Shown here piece by piece: positions 26,485-36,180 of a stretch of 64,000 nucleotides of DNA. The notes under the pieces were generated by a model. That model was not told the origin of the DNA. It worked only from the letters and a program-made list of their open reading frames with translations, and ran no database searches. The translations under genes were made by a program, and so were the position numbers. This DNA comes from Desmospora activa DSM 45169. Lineage in GTDB: Bacteria > Bacillota > Bacilli > Thermoactinomycetales > DSM-45169. The stretch spans positions 1,612,001-1,676,000 of the forward strand of contig NZ_PZZP01000001.1 of the NCBI RefSeq assembly GCF_003046315.1, given 5' to 3'. Position 1 is the stretch's first letter, and each line of letters begins with the position of its first letter.

Positions 26485-27654
26485 ATGTTTGATTATGGGC
26501 AGACCTATCAAATACGAAGCACCCTCATCCGAGGGGGAACCAGTAAAGGACTGATCATCCGCACTACCGACCTCCCTACCGAGCCAAAAATAAGAGACCG
26601 TGTTTTGCTTCGAATCTTCGGCAGTCCGGATCACAATCAGATCGACGGCTTGGGAGGCGGAACATCACTTACCAGTAAATTAGCCTTAGTTGGTCCTCCG
26701 TCTCAGCCGAAAGCTCATATTGACTATACGTTCGGTCAGGTGAGTCTAAATCAAGAAATGATCGATTATAAGGTAAGTTGTGGAAACATGGCTTCAGCAG
26801 TCGGCTTATATGCCGCGGAGGAAGGATTTGTCACCTTGACGGAGCCGGTCACCGAAGTCCATATTTACAATACAAACACCGGCAAACGAATTGTGGCAGA
26901 AATTCCCGTTCGCAACGGTCAAATCGAGTACGAGGGGAACTTTTCCATCGATGGTGTTCCTGGCTCCGCATCCAAAATCATGCTCAATTTTTTGGACGCT
27001 GGTGGCACATTTACTGGCAAAACACTGCCTACCAACCATCCGATCGATCGTATCACTCTTGATAATGGTCGCCAGTTTCAAGTGTCAATTGTCGATTCTG
27101 TCAACACCTTGGTCTTTGTTCAGGGAAGCGAATGGAATATCCCTGGGGCACAATTGCATCACCAATTGGAAACCAACGAAGAAATGCTGCAAGATCTAGA
27201 GGAAATTCGCTTAAAAGCAGGGATGTTGGCTGGAATTATTCACGATAAAGCCTCCGTTTCAGCAGGGGCTAACGCCCTTCCAAAAATTGCGGTCATCCAC
27301 GGGGCAGAGGAATTTACAACAACGACTCACCGTATCATTCGTCAGGAAGAAATCGACATCATTTCCGCCTATATCTCAATGGGACGCTTACACCGAGCTT
27401 TCGCCGTAAGCGGTGCGGTCGCTTTGGCTACTGCCGCCCACATCCCGGACACATTGCCAAACCGCATCTTCTCTACTAGCAAAGATGGAATCCGTATTGG
27501 ACACCCTTCCGGTGTGATTTACGCGGAAGCGGCAGTACAGCACCATGATTCCGACTGGTCCGTTAAACGGGCGGCAATAGGTCGGACCGCCCGACGTTTG
27601 ATGGATGGCTTTGCCTTTGTACCGACGGCCACTCTTTCTTCCAGTAACGTCTAG
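26485..27654 (+). CDS. PrpF-family isomerase/tautomerase
   Basis: This 389-residue protein has the doubled diaminopimelate-epimerase fold of PrpF (IRSTLIRGGTSKGLIIR, DGLGGGTSLTSKLALV, KVSCGNMASAVG, and the later VSAGANALPKIAVIHG). Relatives isomerise aconitate, methylaconitate, methylitaconate or oxalomesaconate. ATG 26485 has GGAG 8 bases upstream and is preferred over GTG 26476. A tricarboxylate transporter follows 190 bases downstream on the same strand, which suggests import and isomerisation of an unsaturated di- or tricarboxylate. Confidence 0.88.
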   Translation: MFDYGQTYQIRSTLIRGGTSKGLIIRTTDLPTEPKIRDRVLLRIFGSPDHNQIDGLGGGTSLTSKLALVGPPSQPKAHIDYTFGQVSLNQEMIDYKVSCGNMASAVGLYAAEEGFVTLTEPVTEVHIYNTNTGKRIVAEIPVRNGQIEYEGNFSIDGVPGSASKIMLNFLDAGGTFTGKTLPTNHPIDRITLDNGRQFQVSIVDSVNTLVFVQGSEWNIPGAQLHHQLETNEEMLQDLEEIRLKAGMLAGIIHDKASVSAGANALPKIAVIHGAEEFTTTTHRIIRQEEIDIISAYISMGRLHRAFAVSGAVALATAAHIPDTLPNRIFSTSKDGIRIGHPSGVIYAEAAVQHHDSDWSVKRAAIGRTARRLMDGFAFVPTATLSSSNV

Positions 27655-27846
27655 TCATATCTGATTCATCGATGAAAAAATTCAGACTGGTGTCGCCATA
27701 GCTTTAAACCTATCCGCTTTCATCCAAGTGATGAAAAGGTTATAACACTAGAAAGTAGCCTCGCATCCGGCTACACCAGCCTTTTATTAACACTGTAACC
27801 CCATTTTCAGAAATGAACGAAAATGAATAACAGGAGGTTCATTCTG

Positions 27847-28833
27847 ATGAAACAATTGATAATCCCATTATTGATAACGCTTTCATTCGTTATAGCCGCA
27901 TGTACCCCACAAGCGAATCAAGCTTCTACCGCCTCATCCTATCCCAATCGGCCGATTGAGATGGTCGTTCCCTTTGGGGAAGGATCCGCCAGCGACACCT
28001 TTGCCCGGAAGTTTGCCGACATTATGAACCAGGATCTTGCTCATCCAATTCAGCCGATCAACAAAGACGGCGGTGGCGGAGTAATTGGGATGTATTACGC
28101 TCATGGCCGGGAAGCGAATGGCTATACCGTCTTTGAGGTCACTCCCTCCCATGTGATCGCTGACGTCATCGGTACCAGCAAAGTGAAATTGATGCGGGAT
28201 TTTGAACCTTTGGCACAGATTCAATCCGATATCTATGTGGTGTTGGTGCCCGCCGATTCCCCGATTGACAGCTTTGATCAATTGTTGGAGGAAGGACAGA
28301 AAAGAAAGATCAAAGTAGCGGGAGTCAGCCCAGGAGGACTCGACGATCTAACCTTGGGATCATTAGCCAAAGAGACCGGCATCAAAACCACCTTTGTTCC
28401 GTATCGTTCCGGTTCTGAAGTAAAAGCGGCGGTTTTGGGTGGAGAAGTAGATATGTATATGGACAAACTGATCAGCGCGGCATCCTATGTGCAAGATGGA
28501 AAGGTAAAACCCCTTGTTATCCTCAATGATGAAAGGGTTTCCAAAGTGCCGGAATTTAAAGAGGTCCCCACGACGGTGGAAAAGGGATATGACGTGACCA
28601 TCGGTTCCTGGCGGGGATTTGCAGTAAAAAAAGGGACACCGGATCACATCAAAAAAGAATTGATCGTCAAAATGAAAGCCGCATATGAAACCGACGAGTA
28701 TAAAGAATACGCCGCCCAAAATCTGGCGGATCTAAACGAGGGATATAAGGACCCCGAAGCTTTCCACCAGGAATGGGAAGAGCAATACGTAATCTTCGAG
28801 GAAGTAGCGACTGATTTGGGCTTAAAAGAATAA
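27847..28833 (+). CDS. tctC: Tripartite tricarboxylate transporter substrate-binding protein TctC
   Basis: This 328-residue extracytoplasmic binding protein has a lipobox at IAA-Cys19 (FVIAACTPQ) and the Bug/TctC pattern YPNRPIEMVVPFGEGSASDTFAR near the mature N-terminus. It captures a carboxylate outside the cell for TctAB. The start is ATG 27847 with CAGGAGGT upstream; the in-frame ATG 27823 lacks one. The 190 bases between prpF and tctC hold a weak stem (GTAGCC/GGCTAC near 27760) and nothing else clear. Confidence 0.92.
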   Translation: MKQLIIPLLITLSFVIAACTPQANQASTASSYPNRPIEMVVPFGEGSASDTFARKFADIMNQDLAHPIQPINKDGGGGVIGMYYAHGREANGYTVFEVTPSHVIADVIGTSKVKLMRDFEPLAQIQSDIYVVLVPADSPIDSFDQLLEEGQKRKIKVAGVSPGGLDDLTLGSLAKETGIKTTFVPYRSGSEVKAAVLGGEVDMYMDKLISAASYVQDGKVKPLVILNDERVSKVPEFKEVPTTVEKGYDVTIGSWRGFAVKKGTPDHIKKELIVKMKAAYETDEYKEYAAQNLADLNEGYKDPEAFHQEWEEQYVIFEEVATDLGLKE

Positions 28834-28856
28834 CGCATCAAAGAGGAGGGAGTACC

Positions 28857-29327
28857 ATGGGAGAGATCATTCTTCACCTGATTTTATTGGCGATATCGGC
28901 TCTATTTTTTAAAAATTCCTTTGCCATTAACAATAGCCGTGAAGCGGATCCAATCGGACCCGCCGGCTTTTCTCAGGGAATTTTAATCTTAATCATGCTA
29001 CTGTTAGCCATATCGCTCTATCAAGCCGTGAAAAAGCAGCAAAAACAAGGGAAGAACGATGCCAATAAAATCAGCATCCGCTTTTTCGGCATATTGGGGT
29101 TTATCGCGCTATTTATCGGGTTGAGCGAATTTCTCGGCTTTTTGATCAGCTCGTTTTTGCTCGTCGGTAGTCTCTTTTATCTCCTGGGTCAGAAACAGAT
29201 GACAAAGATACTCCTTTCATCGGTGTTGATCTCCACCGTTTTTACCCTGATATTTAGCAAAGTATTGTCCGTTCCCCTGCCCACGGGAATCGAAGCGATC
29301 GAACAACTCAGTCACTTTGTGTATTGA
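28857..29327 (+). CDS. tctB: Tripartite tricarboxylate transporter small membrane subunit TctB
   Basis: This 156-residue protein has four helices and the TctB layout: the first helix followed by AREADPIGPAGFSQG-like text (here SREADPIGPAGFSQG), then GILGFIALFIGLSEFLGFLIS and a last helix pair. It forms the membrane part with TctA. It has AGAGGAGGG before the ATG, and only 23 bases separate it from tctC. Confidence 0.9.
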   Translation: MGEIILHLILLAISALFFKNSFAINNSREADPIGPAGFSQGILILIMLLLAISLYQAVKKQQKQGKNDANKISIRFFGILGFIALFIGLSEFLGFLISSFLLVGSLFYLLGQKQMTKILLSSVLISTVFTLIFSKVLSVPLPTGIEAIEQLSHFVY

Positions 29328-29344
29328 GAGGGGATGTGATAACA

Positions 29345-30835
29345 ATGGATTTGTTTTTGGAAGGATTGGAATCAGCCTTCACCTGGTCAAATCTCTTCCT
29401 GATCATTATCGGGGTGTTAATCGGCGTATTCTTCGGTGCCCTCCCCGGGATCAGCTCTTCGATGGCAATCGTGTTAATGTTACCGTTTACCTACTATATG
29501 GAAGTCCTGCCCTCGATCATCTTATTGGTGGCGATCTATACCGGCTCCGCTTATGGCGGATCGATCACCGCCATCCTCTTTAACACACCGGGCACACCGG
29601 AAGCCGTCGCCACCACCTTTGACGGTTATCCCATCGCACAACAGGGAAAAGCCGGAAGAGCGTTGGGTTTAGCGATCAGCGCCTCCGCTTTTGGTGGAGT
29701 TGTTTCCATCCTTATCATGCTGTTGCTGGCTCCCCCTCTTTCTCAGGTGGCGCTTAAGATCCACAGTGCCGAATACTTTGCGCTTACCGTATTGGGAATG
29801 ACGGTGATCGCATCGGTAGGAACAAACAATATGGTAAAAGCTCTCATCTCCGGTCTATTTGGTATCTTTCTAGCCACGGTGGGCGTCGATCCGATTGTAG
29901 GAGTGGAGCGCTTTACCTTCGGTAATGTGGAGTTGTTAAACGGGGTGGAGTTAATTCCGCTTATGATCGGTGCATTCGCCCTGGCCGAAGTACTTCATCA
30001 AGTGACTACCCGTGAAAAGAGCGGCAACATGAATATGGGTAGTCAGGTCTCTCTGGAGATTTTAAAACTAAAAGAATTCTTCCACCATAAATGGGTGCTG
30101 ATCAAATCAGCGCTGATTGGAACCATAATCGGGATCTTACCGGGAACCGGCGGATCGATTTCTTCCATTGTCAGCTATGGTGAAGCCAAACGAGCCAGCA
30201 AACATCCCGACAAATTCGGCCACGGCGCAGAAGAAGGCGTTATCGCACCGGAAGCGGCCAATAATGCCGCGGCGGGAGGCTCGATGATTCCCACATTGGT
30301 CTTAGGCATTCCCGGTAGCCCCACCACCGCGATCATCTTGGCCGCTTTAACTTTGCAAGGGTTACAACCGGGACCACAGTTGATGAGTCAACAACCGTTA
30401 CTGTTATACGGTATTTTTATCTCCATGTTGCTCGGTAGCATCCTCGTTTTTAGTAGCGGTCGGATCGCCGTTCAAGCTTTTGCTGCCATTTTAAAACTGC
30501 CGTACTATCTCTTGGCCCCCATCATCATCCTGTTGTCCATTATCGGATCCTATGCCGTATCCAATGGGATGTTCCAGGTTTGGATGATGCTTCTGTTCGG
30601 TGTGGTGGGATTTTTGATGAAAAAATACGCCTTCTCACCGGCAGCCCTTGTGTTGGGATTGGTATTGGGAAAAATGATGGAGGAAAACCTCAGACGGCAA
30701 TTATTGATTAGCGAAGGAAGCCTTGCTCCCTTTTACACCTCTCCCATTTCCCTCTTGATCTTGCTGTTGGCAGTAGTGGTAATGTTTTATCCTTGGCTTG
30801 CAGTCAGGTTTAAGCGGGAAAACAACACGGTTTAA
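29345..30835 (+). CDS. tctA: Tripartite tricarboxylate transporter large membrane subunit TctA
   Basis: This 496-residue protein has about eleven or twelve helices and the TctA signatures GALPGISSSMAIVLMLPFTY and GILPGTGGSISSIVSYGEAKR, plus EGVIAPEAANNAAAGGSMIPTL. It drives cation-coupled uptake with TctB and TctC. ATG 29345 is the family-typical start (MDLFLEGLESAF); an in-frame TTG at 29324 would overlap tctB. A terminator at 30947 ends the operon. Confidence 0.92.
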   Translation: MDLFLEGLESAFTWSNLFLIIIGVLIGVFFGALPGISSSMAIVLMLPFTYYMEVLPSIILLVAIYTGSAYGGSITAILFNTPGTPEAVATTFDGYPIAQQGKAGRALGLAISASAFGGVVSILIMLLLAPPLSQVALKIHSAEYFALTVLGMTVIASVGTNNMVKALISGLFGIFLATVGVDPIVGVERFTFGNVELLNGVELIPLMIGAFALAEVLHQVTTREKSGNMNMGSQVSLEILKLKEFFHHKWVLIKSALIGTIIGILPGTGGSISSIVSYGEAKRASKHPDKFGHGAEEGVIAPEAANNAAAGGSMIPTLVLGIPGSPTTAIILAALTLQGLQPGPQLMSQQPLLLYGIFISMLLGSILVFSSGRIAVQAFAAILKLPYYLLAPIIILLSIIGSYAVSNGMFQVWMMLLFGVVGFLMKKYAFSPAALVLGLVLGKMMEENLRRQLLISEGSLAPFYTSPISLLILLLAVVVMFYPWLAVRFKRENNTV

Positions 30836-30946
30836 GAGACGAGAAAAGACCCCAGCAGTCGTAAAACAGGATAGCCGTTAAACGGTGGGGCCTTTAATAA
30901 CACTCGTTGACAACAAAAGCGCTACTCTTTTCTCTTAACAGTCTTG

Positions 30947-30972
30947 GGCACCTTAGGGTGCCTCTTTCTTTT
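30947..30972 (+). terminator. Terminator of the tct operon
   Basis: GGCACC-TTAG-GGTGCC is followed by TCTTTCTTTT on the plus strand. It overlaps the last codons of the convergent lysR gene. A weaker dyad (CCCCA/TGGGG) lies at about 30853-30891. Confidence 0.75.
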
Positions 30973-31819
30973 CCTTCATAAATGCTACAAACGCTCGGAT
31001 TGCGGAGATCTTCAGCGAATCCTTCCGATAAATCATCCATGTCTTGCGCAGAATCGCCCCCCCATCTTTGGCGATGAGTGGAATCTTACACAGCTCCTCA
31101 CTGTCATCAAAAAAAATCCCCGGTAAAATCGCATATCCCAACCCATGCAGTACCATCTCTTTGCAGGTTTCCATCTTATCCACTTCCATCGTAATCGACG
31201 ATGGCTGCAAATAATGCTCCATCCACCAATGATCGATGATGGTACGCAACGTTGAATCCGTCTGATAGTTGATCCGAGAGGAGCGAGGCAATTCTTCTAA
31301 CTCAATCGCCTCTTTTGAGACGACATAGAGCGGTTCTTCCATCAACAAATATTTTTGATCCGGCCATTTGTATTCCCCGCGAATAATCCCGATATGAACA
31401 TCCTGTTTATATACCATCGTCATCACTTCTTCACTCCAACCAGTTGAAACCTTAATCTCAACATCGGGATACTGTTGGCGAAAGTGTTTTAACAGTAGCG
31501 GCAGTTTATATCTAGCGAAAATACTGGACACCCCTAAGCGCAAGATCCCCTGCACCTTCGTATCCATATTCCACATTTGTTCCTTGGTGTTGCGCAACTG
31601 TAATAACATCTCTTGTGCATATTTGACCAGGTATTCACCCTCAGCCGTAAATTCCACTCCCCTCCTACCGCGATAAGCGATTGTAATATTAAACTCATTT
31701 TCCATTTGTCGTAAACGATAGGTTAAAGCGGGTTGGGAGATGCACAACTTCTCTGCTGTTTTTGTGATGTTCTTCTCTTTATATAAAGTTGTTAAAATAC
31801 GCCAATCTTGATCATTCAT
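30953..31819 (-). CDS. LysR-family transcriptional regulator
   Basis: This 288-residue protein has an HTH at 1-60 (MNDQDWRILTTLYKEKNITK, SQPALTYRLRQMENEF) and a LysR effector domain (about 88-285). ATG 31819 matches the family start; two upstream in-frame starts lack spacing to a ribosome site. It diverges from the M20/AbgT operon and most likely regulates it, as AbgR does in enterobacteria. The tct operon is convergent, so it is a less likely target. Confidence 0.9.
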   Translation of the reverse strand: MNDQDWRILTTLYKEKNITKTAEKLCISQPALTYRLRQMENEFNITIAYRGRRGVEFTAEGEYLVKYAQEMLLQLRNTKEQMWNMDTKVQGILRLGVSSIFARYKLPLLLKHFRQQYPDVEIKVSTGWSEEVMTMVYKQDVHIGIIRGEYKWPDQKYLLMEEPLYVVSKEAIELEELPRSSRINYQTDSTLRTIIDHWWMEHYLQPSSITMEVDKMETCKEMVLHGLGYAILPGIFFDDSEELCKIPLIAKDGGAILRKTWMIYRKDSLKISAIRAFVAFMKEKKEAP

Positions 31820-31935
31820 CGACCACCACATCCCCAGCAAAGAATTCTTTCCTTATTAGTATAACAAGAGAAACGAACGCCCATGATATGTCGTTCGTTT
31901 CCAACATTTGATTGTAATAAAAATAGATAAAAGCC

Positions 31936-31963
31936 TTGTCAAACAAAATATCTTGCGTATAAT
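31936..31963 (+). promoter_or_regulatory. Promoter of the M20/abgT operon
   Basis: TTGTCA (31936-31941) and TATAAT (31958-31963) are 16 bases apart. The leader to the first ATG would be about 160 bases. LysR operators should lie just upstream, but I cannot define them. Confidence 0.6.
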
Positions 31964-32131
31964 CGAAGTTATTATGTTATATTTACTGACACGAAATAGT
32001 TGGCTGATCGATAGTCTTACCGCAGACGCTTTGCTGGTATTCGCTTATACGAAACAATCTCTCTTTTGTTAATATAGCGTAGAAAGCTTCCCTATCATAC
32101 AAACTTTCGATAACCAGGAGGGTCATCATTG

Positions 32132-33304
32132 ATGAAAAATAGCGAAACCATTCTAAATGCGGCAATCCGAGAGGAAGTGATTCAATGGCGACGATTTTTG
32201 CATCAAAATCCAGAACTTTCATTTGAAGAGGAAAACACTTCACAATTCGTATTCGATACCTTGCAATCAATTGATGGACTGGTACTTGAGCGCCCTACCA
32301 AAACAAGCGTAGTCGCCCGCTTGATCGGTACACAACCGGGCAAGGTTCTGGCGATGCGCGCCGATATGGATGCTCTCCCCATTCAGGAGGAAAACCGATG
32401 TGAGTATACCTCCAAAAAAGCAGGAGTCATGCATGCCTGTGGCCATGATGCACACACGGCTATGCTGCTCGGTGCTGCCAAGATTCTTTCGCAGTGGAAG
32501 GATCAGCTAAAAGGTGAGATCCGTTTTATCTTTCAACATGCGGAAGAGCTTCATCCCGGTGGAGCACAGGAGATGGTAAAAGCGGGAGTAATCGATGGTG
32601 TTGACCAGATCATCGGCATCCACCTCATGTCTACCATCCCCATCGGTCAGATCAGTGTACGAACCGGACCTGTCACAGCCAACTCTGATCGCTTTGATAT
32701 CACCATCCAAGGCAAGGGCGGACACGCCTCCCAGCCGGAGGAGTCCATCGACCCCATCGCGATCGCATCCCAAGTGATCGGCAATCTCCAGCATATCGTA
32801 TCTAGAAACGTAAACCCCTTGGAACAACTGGTGATTACGATTACCCAATTTCATGGCGGGAGCGCCTATAATATCATCCCCGATACAGTCGAATTGGCGG
32901 GAACGGTGCGAAGCTTTCAACCAGAAGTGCGCCAACAAGCAACTACCCTGATCGACCAGATTGTAAAAGGTGTAACTGCAGCTCACGGCGCTTCCTATCA
33001 ATTTGATTACCGTCGTGGATACAGCTCGGTTGTAAACAATCCGGAAGTAGCTAAACTTATGGAGGAAACGGTGGTGAAAACATTTGGGGAAGAGTGGTTG
33101 GCAGACTTGCCGCCGGCCATGGGTGGTGAAGACTTTTCTGCCTTCGCCGAAAAAGTGCCCGCCTGTTTTGTGTTTGTGGGTGCTGGAAACGAAGAGAAAG
33201 GCATCATCTACCCCCACCACCATCCCCGCTTTGATATCGATGAAGACGCCCTGGAGCACGGCGTAAAGCTATTTGTTCAGGCCGCGATCAACCTCTCGAC
33301 GTAA
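32132..33304 (+). CDS. M20D-family amidohydrolase (N-acyl-amino-acid or aminobenzoyl-glutamate hydrolase)
   Basis: This 390-residue metal-dependent amidohydrolase has motifs MRADMDALPIQEE, MHACGHDAHTAMLLGAA and QHAEELHPGGAQEMV, with the lid domain beginning near KGGHASQPEESIDP and the last ligand in PAMGGEDFSAF. It would cleave an N-acyl or aminobenzoyl amide in the cytosol. CAGGAGGG lies before ATG 32132. It is followed 25 bases later by the AbgT transporter, which suggests import and hydrolysis of p-aminobenzoyl-glutamate or a similar conjugate. Confidence 0.9.
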   Translation: MKNSETILNAAIREEVIQWRRFLHQNPELSFEEENTSQFVFDTLQSIDGLVLERPTKTSVVARLIGTQPGKVLAMRADMDALPIQEENRCEYTSKKAGVMHACGHDAHTAMLLGAAKILSQWKDQLKGEIRFIFQHAEELHPGGAQEMVKAGVIDGVDQIIGIHLMSTIPIGQISVRTGPVTANSDRFDITIQGKGGHASQPEESIDPIAIASQVIGNLQHIVSRNVNPLEQLVITITQFHGGSAYNIIPDTVELAGTVRSFQPEVRQQATTLIDQIVKGVTAAHGASYQFDYRRGYSSVVNNPEVAKLMEETVVKTFGEEWLADLPPAMGGEDFSAFAEKVPACFVFVGAGNEEKGIIYPHHHPRFDIDEDALEHGVKLFVQAAINLST

Positions 33305-33329
33305 CACGGCAAAAAAGGAGGAAACACCC

Positions 33330-34859
33330 ATGTCAATCGGCAACACCAATCCAAGTACACCATCACAAAAAGACAGCGGATTTTTCAAATGGATTGAAAT
33401 CGTGGGAAATAAATTGCCGCACCCGTTTATGTTATTCGTTTATCTCTGCGTAATCATCATTGTTGTTTCCGCCTTGCTCTCCCACTGGGGACTGTCCGTT
33501 ATTCACCCTGGAGATGGTGAAACGGTTCCGGTTAAAAGCCTTCTCAGCACGGAAGGGTTCCACTGGGCCATAACCAATATGATAACTAACTTCACCGAAT
33601 TCCCACCCTTAGGCTTGGTATTATGTATGGTGCTGGGAATTGGATTGGCCGAAAAAGTGGGTCTAATCCAAGCCGTCCTTCGTAAAATGATCCTTAACGT
33701 TCCCAGCTCCATTGTCAGTTTTGCCATTGTCTTTGCCGGCATCTTGGGAAACCTGGCCTCGGATGCGGCGATGATCATTATCCCACCCCTGGGGGCGATG
33801 GTGTTTCTCGCCTTGGGGCGCCATCCCCTCGCCGGTTTGGCAGCGGGTATGGCCGGAGCGGGGTCCGGTTTTACGGCTAACTTCTTTATCGCCGGTACTG
33901 ATGCTTTGTTGTCGGGAATCAGTACCAAAGTAGCGCAAACGATTAATCCAAACCTGACGGTCACCCCTTTAGACAACTGGTATTTTATGTCCGCTTCGGT
34001 CCTTGTTCTCGCCCTGTTGGGCACTTGGATCACCGATAAAGTGGTGGAACCTCGCTTAGGCGCTTACCGTGGGGATGAAAAAGCCACCTTGGAAAACTTA
34101 ACGGCTCAAGAAAACCGCGCCTTAAAGGTAAGTGGAATCGTTGCCGTACTCTTTGTCGGGCTAGTGGCGTTAACCGTTGTTCCGGAAGGAGCCCTCCTTC
34201 GTAACCCTGAAACGGGAGATATCCTTGATTCTCCCTTTATCAAAGGTATTATCCCGATTATTCTGTTCTTTTTTATCGCTGTGTCCGTCACCTATGGACT
34301 GATGCTAGGCAAGATCAAAACCCAACGCGATGTGCCACAGCTGATGGGTGAAGCGATTAAAGATATGTCCAGTTTTATCGTATTAATCTTTACTGCAGCC
34401 CAGTTTATCGCCTATTTTGAGTGGACCAACATGGGATTGTTCCTGGCGGTAAACGGTGCCGATCTGTTGATGAGCCTCAATATGACCGGCCTTCCTGTGT
34501 TAATCGCTTTTATCTTATTGACGGCCGTTCTCAACCTCTTTATCACCAGCGGCTCCGCTCAATGGGCGTTGATGGCACCTGTCTTTATTCCGATGTTGAT
34601 GCTGATGGACTATAACCCGGCCTTTATCCAACTTGCATACCGAGTCGCCGATTCCTCCACCAACACCATCACCCCGATGAGCCCGTATATGCCAATGATG
34701 CTTGCCTATATCAGTAAGTATCAAAAAAATTCCGGCATCGGCACTGTTATCTCTCTTATGATGCCATATGCACTGTTGTTCCTGGGCATCTGGATCGTGA
34801 TGATCATCGCGTGGTATCTGATCGGCCTACCGCTTGGACCGGGTGTGCCCGTGCGCTGA
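33330..34859 (+). CDS. abgT: AbgT-family transporter
   Basis: This 509-residue protein has about twelve helices. The family signatures GNKLPHPFMLFVYLC, ILGNLASDAAMIIIPPLGAMVFLA, GAGSGFTANFFIAGTDALLSGIST and DSSTNTITPMSPYMPMML are all clear. AbgT proteins take up p-aminobenzoyl-glutamate; related MtrF/YdaH proteins export sulfonamides. The linked amidohydrolase favours import. The start is ATG 33330 with AAAGGAGG; the longer frame from 33273 overlaps the upstream gene and is not supported. Confidence 0.92.
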   Translation: MSIGNTNPSTPSQKDSGFFKWIEIVGNKLPHPFMLFVYLCVIIIVVSALLSHWGLSVIHPGDGETVPVKSLLSTEGFHWAITNMITNFTEFPPLGLVLCMVLGIGLAEKVGLIQAVLRKMILNVPSSIVSFAIVFAGILGNLASDAAMIIIPPLGAMVFLALGRHPLAGLAAGMAGAGSGFTANFFIAGTDALLSGISTKVAQTINPNLTVTPLDNWYFMSASVLVLALLGTWITDKVVEPRLGAYRGDEKATLENLTAQENRALKVSGIVAVLFVGLVALTVVPEGALLRNPETGDILDSPFIKGIIPIILFFFIAVSVTYGLMLGKIKTQRDVPQLMGEAIKDMSSFIVLIFTAAQFIAYFEWTNMGLFLAVNGADLLMSLNMTGLPVLIAFILLTAVLNLFITSGSAQWALMAPVFIPMLMLMDYNPAFIQLAYRVADSSTNTITPMSPYMPMMLAYISKYQKNSGIGTVISLMMPYALLFLGIWIVMIIAWYLIGLPLGPGVPVR

Positions 34860-34915
34860 ATGTCCACACATCTATACTCGCAAGATAAAACAACCCCTAT
34901 ACACCGGTTAAGATT

Positions 34916-34959
34916 CATACAAGAACCCTGACACTAAAAGGTGTCAGGGTTCTTGTATG
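34916..34959. repeat. Perfect 19-bp inverted repeat
   Basis: CATACAAGAACCCTGACAC, a 6-base loop (TAAAAG) and the exact reverse complement. It lies between the ends of abgT and the convergent ABC operon. Neither side is followed by a T-run, so it is not a standard terminator, although such a stem could still stop or stabilise both transcripts. The rest of 34960-35186 contains no gene that I can support. Confidence 0.85.
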
Positions 34960-35186
34960 GATCAGGGCCAGTACCAGGATTTTGTCGATCTTGACCGATT
35001 ACCCGGCTCCACGTGACTTGACAGGACTAATGCGGGGTCTCTCCTCCTACAACTCAGAATTTACTTCATTAATCCCACCATAAGTAAACTTGACCCATCA
35101 CCTCAACAAATTCCTCCAGCTCCCCGATAGATCCAAGCCCTTGATCGATAACATCCGGACAAAAATCTTATAAATCCCGGCAACTC

Positions 35187-36167
35187 TCACAACGGAAAGT
35201 GACAAGCCGTATAGTGACCCTTCTCTATCTGTTTAAAGACGGGTTCTTCCTCGCGACATATCGCTTTCGCATAGGGGCAACGGGTATGAAAATGGCATCC
35301 ATTAGGCGGATCAGCGGGATTTGGCAACTCACCCTGTAAAACGATACGTTCCTTCCTCTTGGTCGGATCCGGTACCGGAATCGCCGATAGCAATGCTTCC
35401 GTATAAGGGTGGTGCGGATGTTGAAAAAGGGCTTCCTGACTCGCCAGTTCCACCATCTTCCCCAGATACATCACCCCGATGCGGTCACTTACATGTTTTA
35501 CCGCCGGTAATCCATGGGCGATAAAAATATAGGTTAACTGAAAATCCTTTTGCAGCTTTTTCAACAGATTGAGAATCTGAGCTTGGATGGAAACATCAAG
35601 GGCGGATACCGGTTCATCGCAGATGATCAGTTTCGGCTTTAAGGCGAGAGCCCTCGCAATCCCGATTCGTTGGCGCTGACCCCCGCTAAACTCGTGTGGA
35701 TAGCGCAACAAATGATGGGAACCGAGTCCAACCACATTTAGTAACTCTTCCACCTGATCATCCAAATCGGATTTGGCTAATCCATGCACCTTTAACGACT
35801 CCGCCACAATATTCCGGACCGTCAGCCTCGGGTTGAGAGAGGCATAGGGATCCTGGAACACCATCTGCATATCGCGTCGCACCTGTCGAATCTGCTTTCC
35901 AGTCACATTCGTCAAGTTCTGGCCTTGAAACCGTATTTCCCCTGCTGTCGGTTCCATCAGCTTTAGAATGAGCTGCCCGGTCGTTGACTTTCCACAACCG
36001 GATTCCCCCACAATACCAAAAGTCTCCCCTGGCTGAATCGTAAAATCCACCCCGTCCACTGCCCGAACGACCCCAGCGTTGCGGGAAAAGATGCCCTGTT
36101 TAAACGGAAAGTGCTTTTTTAACCCCTTCACCTCAAGGAGTGCTTGTGATGTTGCCGCTTCGTCCAT
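35187..36167 (-). CDS. Oligopeptide/dipeptide ABC transporter ATP-binding protein (OppF/DppF type)
   Basis: This 326-residue ATPase has Walker A ([13 protein letters not shown]), the signature [16 protein letters not shown], Walker B ([14 protein letters not shown]), and the C-terminal oligopeptide/dipeptide extension with the [14 protein letters not shown] cysteine cluster. It powers the peptide importer encoded upstream in the same operon and is its last gene. AAGGGGGGAT precedes the ATG, 13 bases after the previous gene. Confidence 0.92.
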   Translation of the reverse strand: MDEAATSQALLEVKGLKKHFPFKQGIFSRNAGVVRAVDGVDFTIQPGETFGIVGESGCGKSTTGQLILKLMEPTAGEIRFQGQNLTNVTGKQIRQVRRDMQMVFQDPYASLNPRLTVRNIVAESLKVHGLAKSDLDDQVEELLNVVGLGSHHLLRYPHEFSGGQRQRIGIARALALKPKLIICDEPVSALDVSIQAQILNLLKKLQKDFQLTYIFIAHGLPAVKHVSDRIGVMYLGKMVELASQEALFQHPHHPYTEALLSAIPVPDPTKRKERIVLQGELPNPADPPNGCHFHTRCPYAKAICREEEPVFKQIEKGHYTACHFPL

Positions 36168-36180
36168 ACAAGATCCCCCC

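Noticed and set aside
27740..27790. Possible terminator between prpF and tctC
   Set aside because: Only a 6-bp stem (GTAGCC/GGCTAC) with a late, short T-run; too weak to separate the operon confidently.
32507..33259. 250-codon minus-strand ORF inside the M20/abgT region
   Set aside because: Antisense to an M20 enzyme whose metal motifs are intact; no ribosome site and no recognisable domain.
35069..35167. 33-codon frame (ends GELEEFVEVMGQVYLWWD) after the OppF-type gene
   Set aside because: Protein-like text but no start codon, bounded closely by stops, and too short to judge; it could be a remnant.
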